Assembly: GCF_001305515.1 (NCBI RefSeq) | Contig: NZ_LJYW01000001.1 | Span: forward strand, 5,024,001-5,088,000 | Direction: 5' to 3' | From: Prosthecodimorpha hirschii | GTDB taxonomy: Bacteria > Pseudomonadota > Alphaproteobacteria > Rhizobiales > Ancalomicrobiaceae | DNA length: 64,000 nucleotides | In this document: positions 44,491 through 53,097 of the stretch, in pieces | How positions within the stretch are numbered: the stretch's first letter is position 1 | How the letters are laid out: each line of letters starts with the position of its first letter | The notes under the pieces: model-generated | The model's input: the letters and a program-made list of their open reading frames with translations, nothing else | The model's database searches: none | Told to the model about the DNA's origin: nothing | Translations under genes and position numbers: made by a program

Positions 44491-45615
44491 GTGACTGCTG
44501 GAACCCTTGAAATTCGCCGCGACGGCGAACGCATCGATCTCGTTGCCGCGGGATCGTGGACGGCTTCCCATGCGCATGCGCTGGAAGGTCTGGTCGAGAC
44601 CGCCGAGAAGGCCGGTCCCGGCCCGCGACAGGTCGATCTTGCCGGGCTCGGCGAGATGGACACCTTCGGCGCCTGGCTGGTCCAACGTCTCGTGCGCAGC
44701 GGAGGCGGCGACGGCGAAGCGTCGATCGTCGGCGTGCGCGAGAGCTATCGGGACCTGCTCTCCCGCGTCGCGGCGACCAACCGCCGGACGCCGCGACGGC
44801 GGACATCCGAAACCGGGTTCGGAGGATGGCTGCGCTCGATCGGGCGCTCGGTCGAGGGGCTGGGCGGCGAACTGACCACCTTCGTGCAGATGCTCGGGGC
44901 GGTCGCCGTCGCGATCGTCCGGACGCTCGCGCATCCGCGCAGCTTCCGGTTGACCTCGTTCGTCAACCAGCTCGACCGGGTCGGCCTCAGGGCCGTGCCG
45001 ATCATCCTCCTGGTCACGGTGCTGATCGGCGGGATCATCGCCCAACAGGGCTTCTTCCATTTCCGGAAATTCGGCGCCGACGACTATGTCGTCGACATGG
45101 TCGGCATCCTGGTGCTGCGCGAGATCGGCGTCCTGATCGTGGCCATCATGGTGGCCGGCCGTTCGGGCAGTTCCTACACGGCCGAGCTCGGCTCGATGAA
45201 GATGCGCGAGGAGATCGACGCGCTGCAGACCATGGGGCGCGATCCGGTGCAGGTGCTGATCCTGCCGCGCATCGCCGCGCTCGTCGTGGCCCTGCCGATC
45301 CTCGCCTTCCTCGGGTCGATGGCGGCGCTCTATGGCGGTCTGCTGGTCGCCTGGGGCTATGGCGGGATGGACCAGCTGATCTATCTGGCGCGCCTGCGCG
45401 AGGCGGTCTCGCTGACCCATTTCGATGTCGGCATGATCAAGGCGCCGTTCATGGCCCTGGTGATCGGCATCGTCGCCTGTTCGGAGGGGATGCGGGTCAA
45501 GGGCAGCGCGGAATCGCTCGGCCTGCAGACGACCGTCTCGGTGGTCAAGTCGATCTTCCTGGTGATCGTGCTCGACGGCTTCTTCGCCATCTTCTTCGCT
45601 TCGATCGGGATGTGA
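44491..45615 (+). CDS. mlaE: Lipid-transport ABC permease MlaE with N-terminal STAS domain
   Basis: A 374-residue permease that starts at a GTG. Residues 1-95 are a STAS domain (VDLAGLGEMDTFGAWLVQRL), which in E. coli is the separate MlaB. The MlaE domain has ILLVTVLIGGIIAQQGFFHFRKFGA, MVAGRSGSSYTAELGSMKMREEIDAL and PRIAALVVALPILAFLGSMAA, all family marks. It works with MlaF and MlaD to move phospholipids between inner and outer membrane. mlaF follows four bases after the stop. A cognate outer-membrane part is not in the window. Confidence 0.92.
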   Translation: MTAGTLEIRRDGERIDLVAAGSWTASHAHALEGLVETAEKAGPGPRQVDLAGLGEMDTFGAWLVQRLVRSGGGDGEASIVGVRESYRDLLSRVAATNRRTPRRRTSETGFGGWLRSIGRSVEGLGGELTTFVQMLGAVAVAIVRTLAHPRSFRLTSFVNQLDRVGLRAVPIILLVTVLIGGIIAQQGFFHFRKFGADDYVVDMVGILVLREIGVLIVAIMVAGRSGSSYTAELGSMKMREEIDALQTMGRDPVQVLILPRIAALVVALPILAFLGSMAALYGGLLVAWGYGGMDQLIYLARLREAVSLTHFDVGMIKAPFMALVIGIVACSEGMRVKGSAESLGLQTTVSVVKSIFLVIVLDGFFAIFFASIGM

Positions 45616-45619
45616 GCCC

Positions 45620-46411
45620 ATGACCCTCGGCGGAGCGAACCCGGCCATCTCAGTGCGCGACCTCGTCGTCGGCTTCGGCGATCACACGGTGCTGGACCGA
45701 CTGTCGCTCGACGTGCGCAGCGGCGAGATCCTCGGCGTGGTCGGGGCGTCGGGCGGCGGCAAGTCGGTCTTCCTGCGCACCATGATCGGCCTCGTGCCGA
45801 AGCGGTCGGGCCAGGTCGTGCTGCTCGGAACCGATCTCGACCGGGCATCGGACGCGGACCTGCGCGGCCTGGAACGGCGCTGGGGCGTTCTGTTCCAGCA
45901 TGGCGCCCTGTTCTCGTCGCTGACCGTCCGGCAGAACGTCCAGTTCCCGATGCGCGAATATCTCGGCATTTCGCAGCGCCTGATGGACGAGGTGACGCTC
46001 GCCAAGCTGGAGATGGTCGGGCTCGGTCCGGACGATCTCGACAAGTTCCCTTCGGAACTCTCCGGCGGCATGACCAAGCGCGTCGCGCTCGCCCGCGCGC
46101 TGGCGCTCGATCCCGAGATCGTCTTCCTCGACGAGCCGACCTCCGGGCTGGACCCGATCTCGGCCGGCGAGTTCGACGAACTGATCCGGACCTTGCAGAC
46201 GACCCTGAAGCTCACCGTCTTCATGGTCACGCATGATCTCGACAGCCTGCGCACGATCTGCGATCGCATCGCCGTGCTGTCGGACGGGCGCATCGTCACG
46301 GTCGGGCCGCTGGCCGCCATGTACGAGAGCGATCATCCCTGGGTGAAATCCTATTTCGGCGGCGAGCGGGCAAGCCTGCACTTCTCCGCTGCCGCCGCGA
46401 CCGAGGTCTGA
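45620..46411 (+). CDS. mlaF: Lipid-transport ABC ATPase MlaF
   Basis: A 263-residue ATPase with Walker A GASGGGKSVFLRTM, Q-loop VLFQHGALFSSLTV, signature ELSGGMTKRVALARAL, Walker B IVFLDEPTSGLDP and switch His in MVTHDLDS. The Q-loop with HGALFSSLT and the Gly-rich signature are typical of the MlaF group. The short C-terminal extension (YESDHPWVKSYFGGERA) may bind MlaB-like STAS domains or another nucleotide-binding domain. It lies between mlaE and mlaD with nearly no spacing, consistent with one transcript. Confidence 0.94.
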   Translation: MTLGGANPAISVRDLVVGFGDHTVLDRLSLDVRSGEILGVVGASGGGKSVFLRTMIGLVPKRSGQVVLLGTDLDRASDADLRGLERRWGVLFQHGALFSSLTVRQNVQFPMREYLGISQRLMDEVTLAKLEMVGLGPDDLDKFPSELSGGMTKRVALARALALDPEIVFLDEPTSGLDPISAGEFDELIRTLQTTLKLTVFMVTHDLDSLRTICDRIAVLSDGRIVTVGPLAAMYESDHPWVKSYFGGERASLHFSAAAATEV

Positions 46412-46413
46412 CC

Positions 46414-47538
46414 ATGGAAACGCAAGCCCGCTACGGGATCATCGGCGCCTTCACGCTGGCGGTGATCGGTGCCGCCTTCCTGTTCGTGTTCTGGCTGCAC
46501 ACGACCGGCGGCGTCGGGGCGGAGAGCCAGTATCGGCTGCGCTTCTCGGGCTCGGTCGTGGGCCTGCGCGCCGGCTCCTCGGTGATGTTCAACGGCATCA
46601 AGGTCGGCGAGGTCAAGTCGCTGCAATACGACCCGTCCGATCCGCTCAAGATCGACGTTCTGATCGGGGTGGCGACCGCGACGCCGATCCGGACCGATAC
46701 CCGCGTCGTCGTCGAGACCCAGGGCCTGATGGGCTCGCCCGCCATCCTGCTCGGCAGCGGCACTTCCACCGCCCTCCTGCCGCCCGGCCCGGGCGGCACG
46801 CCGCCGCTGCTCGAAGTCGGCGCGGCGGCGAGCGAGACCCTGACGCAGTCGGCGCTCGGCGTGCTCAGGCGCATGGACAAGCTGCTGGCGGACAATTCCG
46901 AGCCGTTCAGCAACATCGTCAACAAGATCTCGGTCTTCTCGGATGCCCTCGGGCGCAATGCCGGGCGCATCGATACCATCGCCGAAAGCCTCGACAAGAT
47001 GCTCGGCGGCGGCAAGGACAAGAAGCCGGCGGTGGTCTACGACCTGGCGGCGCCGAAGAGCTTCGCCGAACTGAAGAAGCCGCCGGCGGCGAAGTTCGCT
47101 GTGCTGGAGCCGAGCGCGCTGGTGGTGTTCGACACGCAGAAGATCCTGCTCAGCACCAAGCCGAACGAGCGCATGCCGCTGGCCGACGGCCAGCTCAGCG
47201 ACAGTCTGCCGAGGCTGCTGCAGGCCAAGCTGGTCGAGAGCTTCGAGAATGCCGGCTATCTCGGGCATGTCCAGAAGGGCAACGATGCCGGCACTGCCGA
47301 TCTGTCGATGCAGGTCGACATCCGCAACTTCCAGGTCGCGACCGAAGGCAAGCCGACGGCGGTGATCGAACTCTCCGTCAAGCTGCAGAGCGGCGAGGGG
47401 CAGGTCGTCGCCGCCCGGATCTTCCGCTCCGAGGCGCCGGCCGAATCCGCCGAGCCGGAACCGGCCGCGAAGGGGCTGAGCGACGCCTTCGGCAAGCTGG
47501 TCGGCGATCTGGTGGTGTGGGTCAACGAGGCCGGCTGA
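46414..47538 (+). CDS. mlaD: MlaD/MCE protein fused to an ABC auxiliary (PqiC-like) domain
   Basis: A 374-residue protein. Residues 5-30 form a membrane anchor (IIGAFTLAVIGAAFLFVFWL), followed by the MCE domain (YRLRFSGSVVGLRAGSSVMFNGIKVGEVK, VETQGLMGSPAILLGSG) and a helical linker (LRRMDKLLADNSEPFSNIVNKI). From about residue 205 a second domain (VYDLAAPKSFAEL, LVVFDTQKILLSTKPNE, LPRLLQAKLVESFENAGY) resembles the lipoprotein-like ABC_trans_aux/PqiC family. In E. coli these are separate proteins. The MCE ring carries lipid across the periplasm; the fused domain may link it to an outer-membrane partner. Confidence 0.88.
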   Translation: METQARYGIIGAFTLAVIGAAFLFVFWLHTTGGVGAESQYRLRFSGSVVGLRAGSSVMFNGIKVGEVKSLQYDPSDPLKIDVLIGVATATPIRTDTRVVVETQGLMGSPAILLGSGTSTALLPPGPGGTPPLLEVGAAASETLTQSALGVLRRMDKLLADNSEPFSNIVNKISVFSDALGRNAGRIDTIAESLDKMLGGGKDKKPAVVYDLAAPKSFAELKKPPAAKFAVLEPSALVVFDTQKILLSTKPNERMPLADGQLSDSLPRLLQAKLVESFENAGYLGHVQKGNDAGTADLSMQVDIRNFQVATEGKPTAVIELSVKLQSGEGQVVAARIFRSEAPAESAEPEPAAKGLSDAFGKLVGDLVVWVNEAG

Positions 47539-47554
47539 ACGGCGGATCGCCGAT

Positions 47555-47588
47555 CGGCGCGCGGCCCGGGCATCGGGCCGGCGCGCCG
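47555..47588 (+). terminator. GC-rich hairpin after mlaD
   Basis: CGGCGCGC then GGCCCG at 47555-47568 pair with CGGGCC and GCGCGCCG at 47574-47588, with one bulged G and the loop GGCAT. It follows the mlaD stop by about 17 bases. Only two T follow, so a factor-independent terminator is uncertain. It is the best candidate for the operon end. Confidence 0.5.
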
Positions 47589-47720
47589 TTCGGGCATTCC
47601 GGGGCAGCGGCCGGGCGTTCGGATTTCGGGCCGGCGCGGTCTCGCATCGGCGTCGAATCCGCGCTATCAATCCTCTGAGGAATAGAACCCCGCAACGGGG
47701 ACGTTCACGGAGGAGACCCG

Positions 47721-48638
47721 ATGGCCCAACCCTATACCGGCATGTATCCGATCGCCCCGACGCCGTTCCACGACAATGGCGATCTCGATCTCGACGGCAT
47801 GCGCCGCGTCATCGATTGCATGGTCGACCAGGGCGTCGACGGCATCTGCATCCTGGCCAATTTCTCCGAACAGTTCCTGCTGACCGACGACGAGCGGTCG
47901 ATCCTGCTGGCGACCTGCATGGAGCAGGTTGCCGGCCGGGTGCCGGTGATCGTCACCTGCAGCCATTTCTCGACCCGGATCGCGGCGGCGCGGTCGAAGG
48001 CGGCGGCCGAGGCCGGGGCGGCGATGATCATGCTGATGCCGCCCTATCACGGCGCCACGCTGCGCGCCGACGAAAGCGCCGTCATCGAGCATTTCGCCCG
48101 CATCGCCGATGCCTGCGGCATCCCCCTGATGCTGCAGGACGCGCCGCTTTCCGGCGTCACGCTGTCGGCGGCCGCGATGGTGCGCATCGCCGAGGCGGTA
48201 CCGCTGATGCAGTATTACAAGATCGAGTGCCCGGGTGCGGCCGCCAAGCTCCGGACGCTGATCGCGCTCGGCGGCCAGGCGATCGTCGGGCCGTTCGACG
48301 GCGAGGAATCCATCACCCTGATGGCCGATCTCGACGCCGGCGCGACCGGCACCATGGCGAGCGCGCTGCTGCCCGACCTGATCCGCCCGGTCGTGATCGC
48401 CCATCGGGAGGGCCGCCGCGACGAGGCGCGGCAGCTCTATGCGCGCATCCTGCCGCTGATCAACTACGAGAACCGGCAGTGCGGCCTGCGCGCCTGCAAG
48501 GCGGTGATGATGGAGGGCGGCGTGATCCGCTCCGACGCGGTGCGCCACCCGCTCGAGCCGCTGCATCCGGCGACCCGGGCCGGCCTCCTGGAACTGGCCC
48601 GCGAGGTCCAGCCGCTCGCCCTGACCTGGGGGCGCTGA
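47721..48638 (+). CDS. araD: L-2-keto-3-deoxyarabonate dehydratase (DapA family)
   Basis: A 305-residue DHDPS-superfamily protein. The Schiff-base Lys is at about residue 167 in MQYYKIECPG. It follows the Azospirillum brasilense L-2-keto-3-deoxyarabonate dehydratase almost motif by motif as I recall it: GICILANFSEQF, VAGRVPVIVT, MPPYHGATLRADE, LGGQAIVGPFDGEESITL and LPLINYENRQCGLRACKA. This enzyme converts 2-keto-3-deoxyarabonate to alpha-ketoglutarate semialdehyde in the nonphosphorylative arabinose pathway. GGAGGAG precedes the ATG. Arabinose is a ChvE ligand, so the importer at 32.5-36.6 kb may feed this route. The remaining pathway enzymes are not here. Confidence 0.85.
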   Translation: MAQPYTGMYPIAPTPFHDNGDLDLDGMRRVIDCMVDQGVDGICILANFSEQFLLTDDERSILLATCMEQVAGRVPVIVTCSHFSTRIAAARSKAAAEAGAAMIMLMPPYHGATLRADESAVIEHFARIADACGIPLMLQDAPLSGVTLSAAAMVRIAEAVPLMQYYKIECPGAAAKLRTLIALGGQAIVGPFDGEESITLMADLDAGATGTMASALLPDLIRPVVIAHREGRRDEARQLYARILPLINYENRQCGLRACKAVMMEGGVIRSDAVRHPLEPLHPATRAGLLELAREVQPLALTWGR

Positions 48639-48928
48639 CCGCGCCGCCGGACCCTCCGGCCGGCGCGCCCTGCGCCGGCCTCCGCCCCGTGACCGATCGC
48701 CGCGCTGAGCGCTCTCTAAGAAGCCGGTGTGGCGGCCGGCGCCCGCGCGGGCCCGGAACGCGCCCGCGGGCGGCCTCGGGCGCCGAACTCTTAGAAATCG
48801 CACAGTCTTCGGCGCGTGCATCGCGCTTCGAAACCTGCAAGATCGGCACTCGACCGGACCGGAGACCTGACGGGATCCGACCGACCCGCCGGCCGGGAGA
48901 AGGCCGGATCGACCTCGGGAGAGACGCC

Positions 48929-49384
48929 GTGTTCCGCCTCAACACCATCCTTCTTGCCGCCGGCCTCGCCCTGGCGGGCGCGACCGCAGCGGTGCTGCCG
49001 CAGACGGCGCAGGCCGCCGGCGATCTCATGAAAGGTCGCGAGATCCTGCCGGAGATCGTGCTCGGCGACGGCGCCGACAACGACTATGCGGTCGAGAACC
49101 GCGAGATCACCATCGAGACCGGCAAGGCCTACCGGCTTCAGATCACCTCCAAGAGCCCCAAGGAGATGAAGTTCCTGGCGCCGGAATTCTTCCGTAACAT
49201 CTGGTGCGATCAGATCGTCATCAACGATCTCGAGGTCCACATGAATGGCGGGCCGGCCTGGCTCGAGTTCGACGACCAGGGAACGATCGAAGTCTCCTTC
49301 GTGGCCATCAAGACCGGCACCTACGAGTGGCGCATCGGTGGCCTGGAGCAGAAGGGCATGACCGGCAAGATCATCGTCAAGTGA
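48929..49384 (+). CDS. Periplasmic cupredoxin-like protein
   Basis: A GTG start at 48929, with GGGAGAG upstream, gives 151 residues. A signal peptide (ILLAAGLALAGATAAVLPQTAQA) is followed by a single beta-sandwich with EITIETGKAYRLQITSKSPKEMKF and GTIEVSFVAIKTGTYEWRIGG, a cupredoxin-like outline. The C-terminal loop that normally holds the Cys-His-Met copper ligands reads YEWRIGGLEQKGMTG and lacks Cys and His. A Cys and a His do appear earlier in WCDQIVINDLEVHMNG. Copper binding is therefore doubtful or of a different kind. A small secreted protein gene follows and may be its partner. Confidence 0.72.
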   Translation: MFRLNTILLAAGLALAGATAAVLPQTAQAAGDLMKGREILPEIVLGDGADNDYAVENREITIETGKAYRLQITSKSPKEMKFLAPEFFRNIWCDQIVINDLEVHMNGGPAWLEFDDQGTIEVSFVAIKTGTYEWRIGGLEQKGMTGKIIVK

Positions 49385-49461
49385 TCGGCCGGTGGAGCGC
49401 GGGCGGCATCGTCGGCCGGGGCTCCGGCAAACAAAACACTGAAATCAAAAGGGAAACGCAG

Positions 49462-49725
49462 ATGTCGTCCATGCTTCGTCCCGCGCTCGTCGTCGCGGCC
49501 CTGCTGATCGCCTCCGGCCCGGCACTTGCCGCCGACGATCTCGCGTCCTGCACCAAGGGCATCACCTTCATCAAGGCCGAGATCGCCAAGAACCCGCCGG
49601 CGCCGGTCCTGACCCGCCTGAAGAAGGCCCTGAAGGACGCCAATCGCGAGCTCGGCGAGGGCGAGTTCGACGAGTGCATGGACGCCGTCCGCGACGCCGA
49701 GAAGGCGACCGGCCGCAAGAGCTGA
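49462..49725 (+). CDS. Small secreted helical protein of unknown function
   Basis: An 87-residue protein with signal peptide (LVVAALLIASGPALAADD) and a short mature chain of two or three helices. Two Cys (LASCTKGI and FDECMDAV) are spaced to form one disulfide. Charged repeats (LTRLKKALKDANRELGEGEFD) look like a helical hairpin. GGGAAACG stands before the ATG. It lies about 77 bp after the cupredoxin-like gene on the same strand, so cotranscription is likely. I recognise no family. Confidence 0.7.
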   Translation: MSSMLRPALVVAALLIASGPALAADDLASCTKGITFIKAEIAKNPPAPVLTRLKKALKDANRELGEGEFDECMDAVRDAEKATGRKS

Positions 49726-50078
49726 CCGATCCCCGGCGTAACGGCGCCGCGGCCCCGGCGTCGCGGCGCCGGGCGCATCGATCGACACGGCGCGCCGCCC
49801 GGCGGGCGGGCGCGGATTCGGACTCTACCGGCCCGGTCGCCTGTTCTTTCCGTGTCGCACGGGATGACCGGGCCGGACTTTTTGCTCGGCCCGGTTCTGG
49901 ACGGAGCCCGGCCGGCGGCCCGCACCGGTCGGGCTTCGGACCGGACGCAGTCCCTGGCCGAACTCGGGGGGTGGACGGCCTTTTCCGGCAGCGGGCTTTT
50001 CGGGCCGCTGGCTTTTCGGAACGTTGGCCTTTCGGGCAGAAGGCGCGCGGCGCCGATGCCCGCGGACTGCGGAGCGGG

Positions 50079-50168
50079 CGCTCGGTCGCGCGCCGGTTTG
50101 GCCCCCGTGCCCTGCGGATCGCGCGTTCAGTCGCGCGCCGGTGCGGCGCCGGCGCCCTGCCGGATCGC
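50079..50168. repeat. 45-bp tandem duplication at the 3' end of gph
   Basis: Two 45-bp units (50079-50123 and 50124-50168) share CGCTCGGTCGCGCGCCGGT-like sequence with some mismatches. The right unit contains the gph stop and last codons; the left one lies beyond the stop. The surrounding gap 49726-50126 holds no recognised gene. Confidence 0.6.
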
Positions 50169-50867
50169 CGCGACCGATATCGGCGCGCCGGTGCCGACGA
50201 CGCCGTGCACCGCCTCCCAGAGCGTCGCGAAGTCGTCGATGATGCGATCCGGCGCGAAATCCGCGACCGGCACGTCGCTGTAGCCGAAGGTCACGGCGAC
50301 CACCGGCACGCCGGCATTGCGCGCGGCCAGGATGTCGGCCCGGCTGTCGCCGATCATGACGCTGCGCTGCGGATCGCCCCCCGCCATGGCGATCGTGCCG
50401 ATCAGATGGGCCGGATCGGGCTTGCGCACCGTGAAGGTGTCGCCGCCGCAGATGGCGTGGAACCGGTCGGTCAGGCCGAGCTCGCCGATCAGGCGGCGCG
50501 ACAGGCTCTCCATCTTGTTGGTGCACACCGCCATCCGCCAACCTGCCGCCGCAAAGCGATCCATCGCGTCGAGCACGCCGGGAAAGGGCCGGCTCTCGGC
50601 CGCAATATTGGCGCTGTAGTGCTCCAGGAAATCGTCGAAGAGCCGGGCCAGCACCGCCTCCTCGACCTCGACGCCGTTCGCCCTGAGCCCCCGTTCCAGC
50701 ATGACCCTTGCGCCCTGGCCGACCAGCGACCCGACCGCCGAAAAGGGCAGGGGACGATGGCCTTCCCGCACCAGCAGCGCGTTGAGCGTGGCCATCAGGT
50801 CGGCGGCGGTATCGACCAGGGTGCCGTCGAGGTCGAAGACGAGAAGGGGAGGCTGCCCGGTGTGCAT
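50127..50867 (-). CDS. gph: Phosphoglycolate phosphatase, HAD family
   Basis: A 246-residue HAD hydrolase. Motif I is LLVFDLDGTLVDT, motif II AVCTNK, motif III VRKPDPAHL and motif IV MIGDSRADILAARNAGV. The all-helical cap is the Gph type (LPFSAVGSLVGQGARVMLERGL). It removes phosphate from 2-phosphoglycolate formed by DNA repair or oxygenation. The start fits the usual family length. It is the only such gene here and diverges from a secreted-protein gene. The last codons belong to a 45-bp tandem duplication. Confidence 0.92.
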   Translation of the reverse strand: MHTGQPPLLVFDLDGTLVDTAADLMATLNALLVREGHRPLPFSAVGSLVGQGARVMLERGLRANGVEVEEAVLARLFDDFLEHYSANIAAESRPFPGVLDAMDRFAAAGWRMAVCTNKMESLSRRLIGELGLTDRFHAICGGDTFTVRKPDPAHLIGTIAMAGGDPQRSVMIGDSRADILAARNAGVPVVAVTFGYSDVPVADFAPDRIIDDFATLWEAVHGVVGTGAPISVAAIRQGAGAAPARD

Positions 50868-50935
50868 CGAGGTCTGGCTTTCGAATCGGCAGGCCCGGCT
50901 CGGGCCGGGCAGCGTTGAAGCGGAGAATCGCGTCG

Positions 50936-51325
50936 ATGGGTAGTCCCCGCATCCAATCCCGTCGCTTGCCGGCGGGCATCCTGGTCCTGGCCGGCGGCAT
51001 GCTCGCAGCCGGGCCGGCGGCGGCCGAATATGTGTTCGCCTCGCCGTCGGTCAGCAACCAGAACCGGGTCTACTGGCTCGATCGCTATACCGGCACCGTT
51101 GGCGCGTGCCAGTACCAGGCCGGCGGCGGTCCCGCCGGTTCGATGGCCTGCTTCCCGCCGGGCGAGGGCGCGCGGGCGATGCCGTCGGGCGACTACGACC
51201 TGAAGGGCTCGAACTGGGAGACCGAATGGGGCGTCTTCCGCCTGAACCGGATGACCGGCGAGATCAGCCTCTGCTTCGTCAAGGAGGCCGAGGTCGTCTG
51301 CACCCCGCAGGCGATCGCCCGATGA
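50936..51325 (+). CDS. Small secreted protein of unknown function
   Basis: The ATG at 50936 gives 129 residues; a TTG at 50915 would add seven. A signal peptide (LPAGILVLAGGMLAAGPAAA) is cut before EYVFASPSVSNQN. The mature part shows repeats of a short strand pattern: RVYWLDRYTGTVGACQYQ and WGVFRLNRMTGEISLCFVK. This suggests a small beta-propeller-like or WG-type fold with two YTG/MTG turns. Four Cys could form two disulfides. Similar proteins are common in alphaproteobacteria without an assigned role. The gene diverges from gph. Confidence 0.68.
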   Translation: MGSPRIQSRRLPAGILVLAGGMLAAGPAAAEYVFASPSVSNQNRVYWLDRYTGTVGACQYQAGGGPAGSMACFPPGEGARAMPSGDYDLKGSNWETEWGVFRLNRMTGEISLCFVKEAEVVCTPQAIAR

Positions 51326-51584
51326 GGCCTGCGGCGCCGCGGGACGGCGATGCCGGGTCCGGCAGCCGCCGGGATCGCGCGGCCGACCGCGGGATGCCGT
51401 CCCGGGCGGGGTTGTAAGCAGTCCTTTCATGTGGCTGGACTATCGTCCTGGAATCGAGACCGGACGCGCGACGCGGGGCTGTCGCCGCAGGTCCGCTTCC
51501 GAGCCTCGCGCGTTCGATCCCGGTCGAGCGTCCCGACCGCCCCGCCTGCCGTTCCTTCCGTATTGCGTCGGAGTGCCTTCGAAA

Positions 51585-53084
51585 ATGTTCCCGATTCCCC
51601 GGCCGAAGCTGATTGCCAATACCTATGCGTTCGAGTCCGAGCCCATGGTCAAGCCGACCGGCTTCCGTGAGTATGATGCGCGCTGGCTGTTCGGGACCGA
51701 GCTCAACCTGATGGGCGTGCAGGCGCTCGGCATGGGGCTCGGCACCCTGCTTGGGCAATTGGGCATTCGGCGGGAAATCGTCACCGGACACGATTTCCGC
51801 AGCTATTCGGCCTCGATCAAGATGGCGCTGGTGACAGGCCTGATGGCGGCGGGCTGCCGGGTGCACGATATCGGGCTGGCCGTCACCCCGATGGCCTATT
51901 TCGCGCAGTTCGCGCTCGACGTGCCGGCCTGCGCGATGGTCACCGCCTCGCATAACGAGAATGGCTGGACCGGCGTCAAGATGGGCGCCAACCGCCCGCT
52001 CACTTTCGGGCCGGACGAGATGGGCCGGCTGAAGGAGATCGTGCTGAACGCCGACTTCGATCTCGCCGGCGGCGGTTCCTATGTCTTCGTCGCCGACCTG
52101 GCCGAGCGCTACATGCGCGACCTGACCGACCGGCCGAAGATCACGCGGCCGCTCAAGGTGGTGGCGGCCTGCGGCAACGGCACGGCCGGCGCCTTCGCGC
52201 CGCAGGTCCTGGAGGCGATCGGCTGCGAGGTGGTGCCGCTCGACACCGAGCTCGACCATTCCTTTCCGCGCTACAATCCCAATCCGGAAGACCTGAAGAT
52301 GCTCCACGCCATCCGCGATGCGGTGCTGGAGCATGGCGCCGATGTCGGCCTCGGCTTCGACGGCGACGGCGACCGCTGCGGCGTCATCGACGACACCGGC
52401 GACGAGATTTTCGCCGACAAGGTCGGCGTCATGCTGGCGCGCGACCTGTCGGGTCTGCACCGCCAAGCGACCTTCGTGGTCGACGTGAAGTCGACCGGTC
52501 TCTACATGACCGACCCCGTCCTGAAGGCCAACGGCGCGACCACCGACTACTGGAAGACCGGGCATTCCTACATCAAGCGGCGGGTGAACGAACTCGGCGC
52601 CGTCGCCGGCTTCGAGAAGTCGGGCCATTACTTCTTCAATGCGCCGATCGGCCGGGGCTACGACGACGGGTTGGTCTCGGCGATCGCGATCATCGACATG
52701 CTCGACCGCAACCCGACCCGGCGCATGTCGGAGCTGAAGGGCGCCATCGCCAAGACCTGGTCGTCGCCGACCATGTCGCCGCATTGCGCCGACGAAGTGA
52801 AGTATGACGTGGCCCGGCGGGTCGTCGCCCGCTTCGAGGCGATGCGCGCGGCCGGCGAGCCGGTCGCCGGCCAGCCGATCACCGATCTGGTCACCGTCAA
52901 CGGCGTCCGCGTCACCACGGCCGACGGGACATGGGGCCTGGTGCGGGCCTCGTCGAACAAGCCGGAACTGGTGGTGGTGGTCGAAAGCCCGGTCTCCGAG
53001 GCGCGCATGCACGAAATCTTCCGCGCCGTCGATGCCGTGCTGCGCGAGAATCCGGAAGTCGGCGCCTACAATCAGTCCCTCTGA
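51585..53084 (+). CDS. manB: Phosphomannomutase/phosphoglucomutase
   Basis: A 499-residue alpha-D-phosphohexomutase from the ATG at 51585. The phosphoserine loop is MVTASHNENGWTGVK, the metal loop DGDGDRCGV and the sugar-binding loop GFEKSGHYFF; the C-terminal phosphate loop is VRASSNKPEL. It interconverts mannose-6-phosphate and mannose-1-phosphate. It is joined to manC by 13 bp, and the two give GDP-mannose. Phosphoglucomutase activity is possible and would also supply glucose-1-phosphate for the rml genes about 6 kb away. Fit to AlgC-type enzymes is good, though the protein is somewhat longer. Confidence 0.9.
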   Translation: MFPIPRPKLIANTYAFESEPMVKPTGFREYDARWLFGTELNLMGVQALGMGLGTLLGQLGIRREIVTGHDFRSYSASIKMALVTGLMAAGCRVHDIGLAVTPMAYFAQFALDVPACAMVTASHNENGWTGVKMGANRPLTFGPDEMGRLKEIVLNADFDLAGGGSYVFVADLAERYMRDLTDRPKITRPLKVVAACGNGTAGAFAPQVLEAIGCEVVPLDTELDHSFPRYNPNPEDLKMLHAIRDAVLEHGADVGLGFDGDGDRCGVIDDTGDEIFADKVGVMLARDLSGLHRQATFVVDVKSTGLYMTDPVLKANGATTDYWKTGHSYIKRRVNELGAVAGFEKSGHYFFNAPIGRGYDDGLVSAIAIIDMLDRNPTRRMSELKGAIAKTWSSPTMSPHCADEVKYDVARRVVARFEAMRAAGEPVAGQPITDLVTVNGVRVTTADGTWGLVRASSNKPELVVVVESPVSEARMHEIFRAVDAVLRENPEVGAYNQSL

Positions 53085-53097
53085 ACGGAGCTCCCCC

